Shown here: in pieces, positions 20,038 through 28,025 of the stretch | How positions within the stretch are numbered: position 1 is the first letter of the stretch | Layout: every line of letters begins with the position of its first letter | NCBI RefSeq assembly: GCF_009557455.1 | Contig: NZ_CP045651.1 | Location: 930,001-994,000 of the forward strand | Direction: 5' to 3' | DNA length: 64,000 nt | From: Alistipes sp. dk3624 | Lineage (GTDB): Bacteria; Bacteroidota; Bacteroidia; Bacteroidales; Rikenellaceae | Program-made: the position numbers and the translations under genes | The notes under the pieces: generated by a model | Databases searched by the model: none | Told to the model about the DNA's origin: nothing | Seen by the model: the letters and a program-made list of their open reading frames with translations, nothing else

Positions 20038-20170
20038 GATAAAAATACCGGATTTCCGGGAAAAGGCTTTTTTCCGAATTTTGAAATCCAACCCGTTACC
20101 GTTTTTCTTCCGACAAAAAGAACGATCCGGACAATATCCGCCAATCCGCCCGCGTTACTAATGTAGATTT

Positions 20171-20209
20171 CCGATTATCGTTGTGAAACGGAGATCGGGT
20201 AGTTTTTTT
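20171..20209 (+). terminator. Hairpin with T7 tract (first of two)
   Basis: CCGAT...CGTT pairs with AACG...ATCGG around a GTGA loop, with a 3x3 internal mismatch. A T7 run follows at 20203-20209. Weaker than the second hairpin. Confidence 0.45.
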
Positions 20210-20232
20210 CATAATCATACATTAAGTTGGGT

Positions 20233-20268
20233 AACCCCCGTCGCAGTAGCTGCGGCGGGGTTTTTTTC
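20233..20268 (+). terminator. Strong intrinsic terminator without an upstream gene
   Basis: CCCCGTCGCAG (20236-20246) pairs with CTGCGGCGGGG (20250-20260) around a TAG loop with one G-U pair. A T7 run follows directly. Confidence 0.85.
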
Positions 20269-20371
20269 ACGATTCGTCCGCCCGATGCCGGATTCCGTCG
20301 CTGCCGGAGCCGGAACAAGCCGTAAAAACAAGCCTTTGCGAAAATCCGGACGGCGATTCCAAAGTTATTGT

Positions 20372-20379
20372 TACATTTG
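20372..20379 (+). promoter_or_regulatory. -7 element of pdxB
   Basis: TACATTTG matches TAnnTTTG, 23 nt before the pdxB ATG. Confidence 0.6.
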
Positions 20380-20402
20380 CCCCGGAAACAATAAGCTGGA
20401 AG

Positions 20403-21443
20403 ATGAACGCAAAACCTTACGTGCTGGCCGACTGCGACATTCCCTTTCTCAAAGGCGTGCTGGAACCCTACGCCCGCGTGCAATATCTCAAAGGCAGCGA
20501 GATTTCGCACTGCGACGCGGCCCGGGCCGACGCTCTGGTCGTGCGGACGCGCACGCACTGCGACGAACGGTTGCTCGGCGGCACGCCGGTCGGATTGATC
20601 GCCACGGCCACAATCGGCCACGACCACATCGATTCGGAATACTGCTCCCGGCACGGCATCGCGATCGCGACCGCCCAGGGATGCAACGCGCGCGGGGTGC
20701 TGCAATACGTCATGGCGGCCCTCGCGGCCCTCGCAGTCCGGGACGAATGGTCGCCCGCAGACAGAACCCTGGGCGTCGTAGGCGTAGGAAACGTTGGGTC
20801 GCTGATCGCCGAATACGGCGAGCTGTTCGGCTTCCGAGTGCTGCGCTGCGACCCGCCGAAGGCCGAACGGAACCCGCAGGACGACTACCTGCCGCTCGGC
20901 GAACTGTTGCCGCAGGCCGACATCGTCACCTGTCACGTTCCGCTGAATCGCACGGGAAACTATCCGACGCTGCGAATGGCTTCGGCCTCCTTTTTCGAAG
21001 CGATCAAACCAGGGGCGATCTTCATCAACACGTCCCGGGGAAAGATCGTCGACGACGAGGCGCTGATCGGCGCGCTGCAAAGCGGACGGCTGTCGCACGC
21101 GGTCGTCGACACCTGGAACAACGAGCCGGATATCCACCCGACGTTGCTAAGCCTGGCCACGTTCGCCACGCCGCACATCGCCGGCTACTCGATCCAGGGA
21201 AAAGCCGCCGGAACGGCGGCGGCCGTACGAGCCGTCAGCGAATTTTTCGGATTCCCCCTGAACGGCTGGTATCCTCCGCAGGTAACCCCGAGCCGGGCCG
21301 ACCCGAACATCACATGGGAACGAATGCGGGAAACCATGCCGCGCTATTTCCAGATCGAAGCCGAGACGCAACGCCTGCGCAGTGCGCCTTCCGCATTCGA
21401 AAACATCCGCAACAACTACGACTACCGCACCGAATTCTTCTAA
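20403..21443 (+). CDS. pdxB: 4-phosphoerythronate dehydrogenase PdxB
   Basis: NAD-dependent 2-hydroxyacid dehydrogenase oxidising 4-phosphoerythronate, the second step of the DXP-dependent pyridoxal phosphate pathway. The 346-residue protein has an N-terminal catalytic part (VLADCDIPFLKGVLEPYA; ATATIGHDHIDSEY), the Rossmann motif GVVGVGNVGSLIAEYGELFG, the catalytic region VDTWNNEP (Glu) and TPHIAGYSIQGKA (His). The C-terminal dimerisation domain is the shorter Bacteroidota type. The opening MNAKPYVLADCDIPF resembles other PdxB, which separates it from general D-lactate or phosphoglycerate dehydrogenases. Transcribed from its own promoter; pyrD follows after 122 nt with further -7 elements. 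Confidence 0.92.
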   Translation: MNAKPYVLADCDIPFLKGVLEPYARVQYLKGSEISHCDAARADALVVRTRTHCDERLLGGTPVGLIATATIGHDHIDSEYCSRHGIAIATAQGCNARGVLQYVMAALAALAVRDEWSPADRTLGVVGVGNVGSLIAEYGELFGFRVLRCDPPKAERNPQDDYLPLGELLPQADIVTCHVPLNRTGNYPTLRMASASFFEAIKPGAIFINTSRGKIVDDEALIGALQSGRLSHAVVDTWNNEPDIHPTLLSLATFATPHIAGYSIQGKAAGTAAAVRAVSEFFGFPLNGWYPPQVTPSRADPNITWERMRETMPRYFQIEAETQRLRSAPSAFENIRNNYDYRTEFF

Positions 21444-21479
21444 ACGATCCGATTCATAATGAAAATGTTGCGGGCGACG

Positions 21480-21539
21480 TACTTTTGTCCGGAATTGCTT
21501 CCGGAATGCCCGTTATTTTAAAAATTATTCCTACTTTTG
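21480..21539 (+). promoter_or_regulatory. Two -7 elements before pyrD
   Basis: TACTTTTG occurs twice (21480-21487 and 21532-21539), both matching TAnnTTTG. The second lies 26 nt before the pyrD ATG. Tandem start sites are possible. Confidence 0.55.
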
Positions 21540-21565
21540 CAGAAATTCTGGCCGCCTGATTAATT

Positions 21566-22645
21566 ATGTATAAGAAAGTCATCCGTCCGATCCTGTTCCT
21601 GATTCCCCCGGAAATCATCCATCGGATCATCGTCACCGCACTGCGCGTGATTCATTACATTCCCGGTTCACGTATGCTGCTGAGAGCCTTCTGCGCCGTC
21701 AGACATCCGTCGTTGGAACGGGAAGTGTTCGGCATCCGGTTCCAAAATCCGGTCGGGATCGCCGCCGGCTTCGACAAGGACGCCGAAGTGTACAAAGAGC
21801 TGCTCTCGCTCGGATTCGGATTCACCGAGATCGGAACGGTCACCCCGAAAGCGCAGCCGGGCAATCCTCGCCCGCGCCTGTTCCGGTTGCCCGAAGACAA
21901 CGCGCTGATCAACCGGATGGGCTTCAACAACCAAGGGATGGAAAACGCCGTCCGCAACCTGCGCCACCGCCGTCCGCACCAGATCATCGGCGGCAACCTC
22001 GGCAAAAACACGCAGACGCGCAACGAAGACGCTCCGGCGGACTACCTGCGTCTGTTTCGCAACCTGTACCAATACGTCGACTATTTCATCATCAACGTCA
22101 GCTGCCCGAACGTCGCGAACCTGACCAGCCTGCAGGACAAGAACAACCTGAACCTGATCCTGCGCGGTTTGATCGACTTCAGGCGCGGACAGAACCAGTA
22201 CCGGCCGATCCTGCTGAAAATATCGCCCGACCTGACCGACGCGCAGATCGACGACATGATCGACGTGCTGGTCGAAACGGGACTCGACGGCATTGTCGCG
22301 ACAAACACGACAACCCGCCGCGACGGACTCGAAACCGATCCGGCCACGGTCGCAGCCATCGGCAACGGCGGACTCAGCGGAGGTCCGCTGACCCGACGGT
22401 CGCTGGAAGTGGTGCGCTACATTCACAAAAAAACCGAAGGTCGCTTCCCGATCATCGGCGTGGGCGGCATCATGACCGAGGACGACGCCGTAGCGATGCT
22501 GAACGCCGGCGCCAGCCTGATCCAGATCTATACCGGCTTTATCTACAACGGTCCGCAATTCGTCAAACGTATCTGCAAGCGACTGAAGCAGGAAGCCGAG
22601 AGCAAGACGAAAACGGAAACCCGATCGGAATCCGGACAACGCTAA
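21566..22645 (+). CDS. pyrD: Dihydroorotate dehydrogenase, class 2 (quinone-linked)
   Basis: FMN enzyme of pyrimidine synthesis that oxidises dihydroorotate to orotate and passes electrons to quinone. The 359-residue protein starts with the class 2 amphipathic membrane-docking helices (VIRPILFLIPPEIIHRIIVT). NPVGIAAGFDKDAEVYKEL and GFGFTEIGTVTPKAQPGNP are class 2 signatures. The catalytic base is the serine in FIINVSCPN, typical of class 2, where class 1 enzymes have Cys. IGVGGIMTEDDAVAMLNAGA binds FMN phosphate. Menaquinone from the futalosine route would be the acceptor. The last 20 residues are charged and of low complexity. Confidence 0.96.
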   Translation: MYKKVIRPILFLIPPEIIHRIIVTALRVIHYIPGSRMLLRAFCAVRHPSLEREVFGIRFQNPVGIAAGFDKDAEVYKELLSLGFGFTEIGTVTPKAQPGNPRPRLFRLPEDNALINRMGFNNQGMENAVRNLRHRRPHQIIGGNLGKNTQTRNEDAPADYLRLFRNLYQYVDYFIINVSCPNVANLTSLQDKNNLNLILRGLIDFRRGQNQYRPILLKISPDLTDAQIDDMIDVLVETGLDGIVATNTTTRRDGLETDPATVAAIGNGGLSGGPLTRRSLEVVRYIHKKTEGRFPIIGVGGIMTEDDAVAMLNAGASLIQIYTGFIYNGPQFVKRICKRLKQEAESKTKTETRSESGQR

Positions 22646-22659
22646 TCCCTACCGTATGC

Positions 22660-22691
22660 GAAACGTTCCGCTCGAAAAGGCGGAACGTTTC
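22660..22691 (+). terminator. Hairpin after pyrD
   Basis: GAAACGTTCCGC and GCGGAACGTTTC form a perfect 12-bp stem with an 8-nt loop, 14 nt after the pyrD stop. The T-run is poor, so termination is likely but not certain. Confidence 0.6.
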
Positions 22692-22907
22692 GATTTACGA
22701 CGAACGTTCCGGAAACCGGTTTCGAAAAAATGCCGGGCGAAAACGGCCGCCGGAAACCCGACGGCGGGCGAAATCCGGGCGGAGCGGAGCCGGGAACGCC
22801 GCCCGACGCTCCTTTACCGCAGCCGGCGACTCCGGAAATTTATCGAAAAAATCAGCCGATCCGCAGTCTCGGCCGCAACGGTCCGAACGAATTTACCGAT
22901 AAAGCCG

Positions 22908-22915
22908 TATCTTTG
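22908..22915 (+). promoter_or_regulatory. -7 element of cinA
   Basis: TATCTTTG matches TAnnTTTG, 111 nt before the cinA ATG. It implies a long leader of about 100 nt that carries the palindrome at 22937-22946. Confidence 0.55.
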
Positions 22916-23026
22916 CCGGACGTTTCGCCGGCGGCGGGAACGTTCCGAACAACGTCCGCCGGAATCGGCCGAACGACTTTAAACCGTATAATCATAAAAA
23001 ATCCCGGATTCGGGATCAGAGAAACG

Positions 23027-24298
23027 ATGCAAGCAGAAATCATTACCATCGGCGACGAAATTCTGATCGGACAGATCGTCGACACCAACTCGGCATGGAT
23101 CGGCGAAAAGCTGAACGCGGCCGGAATCAAAATCCACCGGATCACTTCGGTATCCGACCGAGCCGAACCTATCTCCGAAGCCGTCACGCAAGCGTTGTCG
23201 CACTCCGACATCGTCATCTGCACCGGCGGTCTCGGCCCGACCAAGGACGACATCACCAAACATACGCTGGCCCGGTTGTTCGGCATGAAACTGGTACGCA
23301 ACGAGGCCGTCTACGAGCAGGTGCGCGCGATGACTGCCGTACGGCACATCGACTTCAACGAACTGAATCAGGGCCAGGCCCTCGTGCCGGACGGATGCAC
23401 CGTCCTGCCGAACCGTTGCGGAACGGCTCCGGGCATGTGGTTCGAGCGGGACGGCAAAGTGCTCGTATCGCTGCCGGGCGTCCCGTTCGAAATGAAAACG
23501 CTGATCGGCGAGCAAGTGCTGCCGCGGCTGTACGAACATTTCCGATTCGACGCGATCGTACACAAAACGGCGATCACCTACGGACTGGCCGAATCGATCC
23601 TCGCCGAAACGATCGCCGACTGGGAAAACGCGCTGCCCGCCTACCTGCACCTGGCCTACCTGCCCAGCGCAATGAACATCCGCCTGCGGCTGTCGGCCTA
23701 CGACGTGGACGGACAGCAGGCCGCGGCGGAAATCGACCGGCAATTCGCATTGCTGGACCAAGCGATCCCGTACCGGATCATCGGTTACGGCGACGCTACG
23801 CTCGAAAGCGCCGTCGGCGAGTTGCTGCGCGTCCGCGGCGAAACGGTCGCCGCAGCCGAATCGTGTACGGGCGGCAACATCGCCCACCGCTTTACGGCGC
23901 TGCCCGGAGCGTCGGATTACTTCCGGGGAGGCGTCGTAGCCTATTCGAACGACGTCAAGACGGCCCTGCTCGGCGTGAACGCGGACGACCTGAACCGCTG
24001 CGGAGCGGTCAGCCGACCGGTGGCCGAACAGATGGCGACCGGAGTGCGCAAGGCGACCGGAGCGACTTACGGGATCGCGACGACCGGCATCGCCGGCCCG
24101 ACCGGAGGAACGCCGGACAAACCGGTCGGCACCGTCTGGATGGCCGTCTCAGGCCCCGATGAGACGTATTCGATCCGGATGGTTTTCGGATCGCTGAGGA
24201 GCCAGAACATCGAACGCGCGTCGTCGAACGCGATCAATCTGCTCAGGCTGCGCCTGTGCGGCGCTCCGGGAAACGGACTGTGGACGATCCGGTACTGA
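23027..24298 (+). CDS. cinA: CinA family nicotinamide-nucleotide amidohydrolase
   Basis: Two-domain protein of 423 residues. The N-terminal MoCF-like domain (about 1-170) opens with MQAEIITIGDEILIGQIVDT and contains ICTGGLGPTKDDITKHTLAR; in CinA this domain has ADP-ribose pyrophosphatase activity. The C-terminal domain (about 265-410) carries the PncC deamidase signature AAESCTGGNIAHRFTALPGA and IATTGIAGPTGGTPDKPVGT, converting NMN to NaMN. Together they recycle pyridine nucleotides. The start at ATG 23027 matches the family N terminus; the frame is open 99 codons further upstream, but that part has no family similarity and spans the -7 element. Confidence 0.93.
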   Translation: MQAEIITIGDEILIGQIVDTNSAWIGEKLNAAGIKIHRITSVSDRAEPISEAVTQALSHSDIVICTGGLGPTKDDITKHTLARLFGMKLVRNEAVYEQVRAMTAVRHIDFNELNQGQALVPDGCTVLPNRCGTAPGMWFERDGKVLVSLPGVPFEMKTLIGEQVLPRLYEHFRFDAIVHKTAITYGLAESILAETIADWENALPAYLHLAYLPSAMNIRLRLSAYDVDGQQAAAEIDRQFALLDQAIPYRIIGYGDATLESAVGELLRVRGETVAAAESCTGGNIAHRFTALPGASDYFRGGVVAYSNDVKTALLGVNADDLNRCGAVSRPVAEQMATGVRKATGATYGIATTGIAGPTGGTPDKPVGTVWMAVSGPDETYSIRMVFGSLRSQNIERASSNAINLLRLRLCGAPGNGLWTIRY

Positions 24299-24659
24299 AG
24301 CCGCCCGTAACCGCTTGTGTATTCGGATTATTTCATTGCTGTTGTAGTACTCACGCGTTGAAAGACGTCGTGATATTGTTTCGGCCTGAAAATCGGGAAC
24401 TTTCAAAGGAACGGGGCGATAGGCACGGGCTCACGCCGGGAGTATGCCGTATGTGAAACGGCCGTTTTCCTGCGTGAAATCTTTTGTATCCGGGATCGAT
24501 CTCGACACGGGACGTATCCGTACATTCGTGCATACTTAAAGCGTGAACTGTATGCGCTTATTCGTTCCGGATACCCAGGATCTCAAACCGGATCGGTCAT
24601 GCAGCCTCACGTCTTCCTATGCACTTCACCGGGAGGCGGGTGAAATAAAATCCGGAACA
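24299..24659. other. 361-nt region without a recognised gene
   Basis: Between cinA and a small orphan ORF. Short open frames exist on both strands, but none has a family pattern, a good start context or a promoter match. No tRNA or hairpin terminator was recognised. Confidence 0.6.
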
Positions 24660-24851
24660 ATGAGCCAACCGATCTTTCCGAAACACGGCCCCTGCGCGAC
24701 GCCGATCGCCCAGGACAATCAATTCCTGCACGAACAGACATTCGCCCTGCAACAGGAAACCGCCCGGCTCGACCGGGAGATCCGAAAAATCATGCAACGC
24801 AACGAAGAACTCGAAAAGAGGCGCAAAACAAATGCCGTTGCAATAAAATAG
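24660..24851 (+). CDS. Small coiled-coil protein of unknown function
   Basis: A 63-residue ORF that I do not recognise. The first 20 residues (MSQPIFPKHGPCATPIAQDN) are proline-rich. Residues 25-58 are an uninterrupted charged amphipathic helix (FALQQETARLDREIRKIMQ, then RNEELEKRRKT) with heptad-like spacing of hydrophobics, suggesting a coiled coil. There is no signal peptide. The frame is open upstream to 24543, but that part looks non-coding. It lies between cinA and the convergent hexosaminidase gene. It could be a genuine small protein or a chance ORF. Confidence 0.4.
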   Translation: MSQPIFPKHGPCATPIAQDNQFLHEQTFALQQETARLDREIRKIMQRNEELEKRRKTNAVAIK

Positions 24852-24918
24852 CCTGCGAAACAGCGAAACACATTTAGAATTCCCTTTGCGGAACGCGTAT
24901 GCAAAGCGTAGCCGGATA

Positions 24919-24951
24919 TGAAAACGGCGCGGACGAAATATCCGCGCCGTT
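24919..24951 (-). terminator. Intrinsic terminator of the GH20 gene
   Basis: AACGGCGCGGA and TCCGCGCCGTT form an 11-bp perfect stem with a 7-nt loop. On the minus strand it is followed by a short T-run. Confidence 0.75.
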
Positions 24952-24971
24952 CGAAATTTCCCGCCGGCGTT

Positions 24972-27074
24972 TTATTGCTGCGGCCTGTCGAAACGGAAAC
25001 CGACCTGCTCGCGCGGAAGGTGACTCCCGTCGCGCCCCTGCTGTTGCAGGTCGAGCTGGATACGGTCGTACTGCTGCTCCCATTCCAACAGCATACGGTC
25101 GTAGCGGATCGCCGCCACGTCCCAGTGAATCGGACGGTTTTCGCCGCGCCACAGATCGCGGTGAAAGAGTTTCAGTTCCTTGGTCATGTCCCTCAGCGAT
25201 CCGAGGCGGCTGGCGTACGGCATAATCAGGTCGTACAACGCCGTATTGACCGCATATCCCTTGTCGTCGTCGCGGACGAACGCATCGTACAGGTCGGACA
25301 TCTCGCCGGCCAACAGCGCCTTGTGAAACACGAAATCCATCCGCCGGGCGGCGAACAACAGCGCATCGACCGTCGAACCGTGCAGCGCGACCCGGTCGCG
25401 CGCGCGGCTGAACTGCGTATAAGCATCCTCGCACCACAAGCGCATCTCGCGGCACGCCCCCGTATTTTGCAGGTGATTCTGCAACGCCACGCCGGCTTCG
25501 GTGAACGGCGAAGTGTAAGCCATCTCGAAGTTGACCGCCCCGACGCGGCCGTGCACGTCGGCCAACTTGCAAATTCCGTCGGCGAACGGATGCCCGTCCG
25601 AATTGCGATAGAACGCCCAATCAAACGCATCGCGGTAGCGGTCGAGATCCGACTCGCCGTGCTGCCAGGCGCAGGCGGCGGCGTAAACCACGCCGTACCA
25701 ACCCATATCGAACAAGTCTTCGCCCATATCGTCCCACGAAGTGTTCAGCATCCCCATCGAGCCGTATTTCTGCCCGTCGCGGACGAAATTACGGATATTC
25801 TTCATGTGAGACAGGTAATCCGGGAAAACGCGCCCGCCGTAGAAAGCCGACGGCGCGACGAACGTGGCGAAGTGTTTGTCGGCATACGGCTTCAAGAACG
25901 TCTCGTAGCTATCCCGGGGCAGGTAGTCCCACGCGACAGCGATCACGTTCGACGGCAGCAGATCGAGTTTCTCGGGATGTTCGACGGCGATCTCTCCCCA
26001 AAACAACAACTTTTTATCCTTCAGCGCGGGCAGTGCGGCCACCTTTTTCAGATGTCCCAGGTAAACGTCGGCGTGCGACGACCCGGCCACCGACTCTTTG
26101 CTTTTGCCGCGTCCGAGTTCGAACGTCTCGTCGCAACCGATATGGATGAACTCGGACGTGAACATCGGCACGATCTCGCCCAGGTAGTCGCCGATAAAAT
26201 CGTACGCCCCCGGTTCGGTCGGACTCAGTATCTGGCTGCCGCGCTTTTCGCCGAGGTCGGCGTAACGCTCCTGCCGCAACACATAGTGCAGGTGCCCGAA
26301 GGTCTGTTGCTGCGGGATGATCTCGACATGGTAACGTGCGGCGTAATCGATCAGTTCGGCGATCTCCTCCGGGGTGATCGTGCCGCCGTACGGGTTGATC
26401 GCCGGATGCGACTTCGACTGGTATAGGTTTTCGGCGTAGATGCTGTATCCGTTGATTTTATATTCTGACAAAATGCGCACCTGCTTTTTGGCGTATTCCA
26501 GCGTCGGAATCGGCCCGCGGCTCCAGTCGTCCTGCTGCCAGCGATAACGCATCGCCGGAGCGTCGCGCACGGCGACCGCCCGCACCCGGTATCCGTCGCC
26601 GGACGGATAGACCAGTTGGCGTAGCGTCTGCACGCCATAGAACAGGCCGGCGGCCGTATTGGCCGAAACGATCACGCCCTGCCCGTCGGCCAGCAGCACG
26701 TACCCTTCCGGATTAAAATCCGGAGCGAGTTCCAACCCCGCCTGTTTCAAGCGTTCGTCGGCCTGACGGTTCAGCCCCGGACGCGTCAGCGTCACGGCAC
26801 CCTTAACGCCCGACCGCGACTTTCTTACGACCGTGCGGATATTTTCCAGTTCGTCGGTCAACGTCGCGGCGGCAAAAAAATCTTCCTCGTCGCCGGAACA
26901 CACCCGGACGGTAAGCCGCTCCCCGGGATCGAAATCGCGCTCCCCGACCCGCACCTCGGCCGGATAAGGTATCAACGGCAGTTTTCCGCCTTCGAACGGG
27001 TTGTGTTGCTGCGCGATCGCCCGGCCCGTGCCCAATGCCAACAGCGCCAACAACGGCAAAATGATTCGTTTCAT
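24972..27074 (-). CDS. Beta-N-acetylhexosaminidase (GH20), secreted
   Basis: Exo-acting hexosaminidase removing terminal GlcNAc or GalNAc from glycans. The 700-residue precursor has a Sec signal peptide (LLALLALGTGRAIAQ). A GH20b-type N-terminal domain (about 30-165) leads into the TIM barrel at about residue 175. The barrel opens with AMRYRWQQDDWSRGPIPTLE and carries the catalytic Asp-Glu pair in FIHIGCDETFELGRG, as in substrate-assisted GH20 enzymes. The usual GH20 tryptophans are partly replaced, and the C-terminal 200 residues are an extra helical domain. It could also be assigned to a GH20-related Bacteroidota subgroup. It stands alone between a small ORF and rpmB and may act on mucin-type glycans. 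Confidence 0.88.
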   Translation of the reverse strand: MKRIILPLLALLALGTGRAIAQQHNPFEGGKLPLIPYPAEVRVGERDFDPGERLTVRVCSGDEEDFFAAATLTDELENIRTVVRKSRSGVKGAVTLTRPGLNRQADERLKQAGLELAPDFNPEGYVLLADGQGVIVSANTAAGLFYGVQTLRQLVYPSGDGYRVRAVAVRDAPAMRYRWQQDDWSRGPIPTLEYAKKQVRILSEYKINGYSIYAENLYQSKSHPAINPYGGTITPEEIAELIDYAARYHVEIIPQQQTFGHLHYVLRQERYADLGEKRGSQILSPTEPGAYDFIGDYLGEIVPMFTSEFIHIGCDETFELGRGKSKESVAGSSHADVYLGHLKKVAALPALKDKKLLFWGEIAVEHPEKLDLLPSNVIAVAWDYLPRDSYETFLKPYADKHFATFVAPSAFYGGRVFPDYLSHMKNIRNFVRDGQKYGSMGMLNTSWDDMGEDLFDMGWYGVVYAAACAWQHGESDLDRYRDAFDWAFYRNSDGHPFADGICKLADVHGRVGAVNFEMAYTSPFTEAGVALQNHLQNTGACREMRLWCEDAYTQFSRARDRVALHGSTVDALLFAARRMDFVFHKALLAGEMSDLYDAFVRDDDKGYAVNTALYDLIMPYASRLGSLRDMTKELKLFHRDLWRGENRPIHWDVAAIRYDRMLLEWEQQYDRIQLDLQQQGRDGSHLPREQVGFRFDRPQQ

Positions 27075-27262
27075 GCGTATTTTTTATTTGAATTCGTCAC
27101 ACGAAAATACGCATTTCGGACGACATTCCGTTCCGTCCCGAAAAAATTATTGACCGCCGCCGTCCGAAACGGCGCATCTCCGCATTTCCCGTTATCTTTA
27201 CGGCTTCGTACGAAACGCCCTGTTTTTTTACCGCCGTATTTTTTTATTCGGAGAATATTTCG

Positions 27263-27270
27263 TATTTTTG
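27263..27270 (+). promoter_or_regulatory. -7 element of the rpmB operon
   Basis: TATTTTTG matches TAnnTTTG, 36 nt before the rpmB ATG. Confidence 0.6.
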
Positions 27271-27306
27271 GCGATCCTTTTGGAGTAATGTAAAAAAACG
27301 AATTCT

Positions 27307-27540
27307 ATGAAAATTTGTGAAATCACGGGTAAAACGGCTCAGGTTGGCAACAACGTGTCGCACTCGAACAAAAAAACCAAGAGGCGTTTTAATCCGAATT
27401 TGAAAACGAAACGCTTCTGGAACGAAGAAGAAGGCCGGTGGATCACCCTTAAAGTGACTGCCGCAGGCATGAAAACCATCAACAAGAAAGGTTTGTCCGC
27501 AGCCCTGAAAAGCGCCGCTGCGCCCAAATCGGTCTATTAA
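27307..27540 (+). CDS. rpmB: 50S ribosomal protein L28
   Basis: Ribosomal protein of 77 residues. [20 protein letters not shown], the [16 protein letters not shown] segment and the terminal [15 protein letters not shown] are standard L28. It begins an operon rpmB-rpmG-DUF4295, with gaps of 19 and 10 nt, that is conserved in Bacteroidota. The C terminus is slightly longer than in E. coli. Confidence 0.97.
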   Translation: MKICEITGKTAQVGNNVSHSNKKTKRRFNPNLKTKRFWNEEEGRWITLKVTAAGMKTINKKGLSAALKSAAAPKSVY

Positions 27541-27559
27541 TTATTAATCGAAGCAGAAA

Positions 27560-27742
27560 ATGGCAAAAAAAGGTAACAGGGTTCAGGTTATCCTTGAGTG
27601 CACGGAACAGAAAGAGAGCGGGCTTCCGGGAATGTCAAGGTATATCACGACCAAAAACAAGAAAAACACGCCCGACAGGATGGAGCGTAAAAAGTATAAC
27701 CCGATCCTGAAACGAGTAACCATCCACCGCGAAATTAAATAA
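27560..27742 (+). CDS. rpmG: 50S ribosomal protein L33
   Basis: Ribosomal protein of 60 residues. [20 protein letters not shown] and the C-terminal [17 protein letters not shown] identify L33. Only one cysteine is present (in LECTEQ), so the two zinc CxxC pairs of the C+ type are missing; this is the zinc-free form, which is expected in Bacteroidota. Confidence 0.96.
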   Translation: MAKKGNRVQVILECTEQKESGLPGMSRYITTKNKKNTPDRMERKKYNPILKRVTIHREIK

Positions 27743-27752
27743 GGTTTGAATC

Positions 27753-27908
27753 ATGGCAAAGAAAGTAGTTGCGACGCTGAAGACCGGAGCCGGTAAAGCG
27801 CACACGAAATGTATTAAGATGGTGAAATCCGAAAAGACCGGAGCCTACTCCTTCAAAACCGAAGTAGTGCTGAACGATCAGATCAAAGATTTCTTCGCAA
27901 AAAAATAA
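27753..27908 (+). CDS. DUF4295 ribosome-associated small protein
   Basis: A basic 51-residue protein beginning MAKKVVATLKTGAGKAHTKC and ending in NDQIKDFFAKK. The DUF4295 family is confined to Bacteroidota and nearly always follows rpmG, as here (10-nt gap), so it is probably a lineage-specific ribosomal or ribosome-associated protein. One cysteine is present. The gene ends 18 nt before a strong terminator. Confidence 0.9.
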   Translation: MAKKVVATLKTGAGKAHTKCIKMVKSEKTGAYSFKTEVVLNDQIKDFFAKK

Positions 27909-27926
27909 GCGATTTTCCGTCTTATT

Positions 27927-27967
27927 ACAAAAAGCTTCTTAACTGTAAGGAGCTTTTTGTATTTTTG
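27927..27967 (+). terminator. Terminator of the rpmB operon, overlapping the ftsY -7 element
   Basis: ACAAAAAGCTTCTTA pairs with TAAGGAGCTTTTTGT (15 bp, one G-U) around ACTG. Downstream, TATTTTTG (27960-27967) matches TAnnTTTG and probably drives ftsY, so one site ends one transcript and begins the next. Confidence 0.75.
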
Positions 27968-28025
27968 TAGGGCGCATCCCCCGAGTCTCCCGGGGCCCAT
28001 GCATATCATCAAATAGCGTACGATT

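Larger units (their letters stand above)
20076..20268 (+). ncRNA. Candidate small RNA or orphan leader upstream of pdxB
   Basis: The 417-nt gap between the divergent agmatinase-family gene and pdxB holds no gene, yet on the plus strand it contains two hairpins in a row, each followed by a T7 run (20171-20209 and 20233-20268). No plus-strand gene lies upstream for more than 3 kb. A possible -7 element GAATTTTG (20076-20083, one mismatch) would give a transcript of about 180 nt. The pdxB promoter is downstream of both hairpins, so this is more likely a separate small RNA than a pdxB attenuator. The boundaries are guesses. Confidence 0.4.
22646..23026 (+). other. 381-nt intergenic region between pyrD and cinA
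   Basis: No gene is supported. It holds a 12-bp perfect hairpin just after pyrD (22660-22691), a near copy and a full copy of the palindrome GGAACGTTCC (22701-22710, 22937-22946), and a -7 element for cinA at 22908-22915. The cinA frame is open through much of it, but the promoter argues against coding use. Confidence 0.7.

Noticed and set aside
22730-23026. In-frame 99-codon N-terminal extension of cinA
   Set aside because: CinA proteins begin at the MQAEIITIGDE position, the extension is low-complexity, and a -7 element lies inside it.
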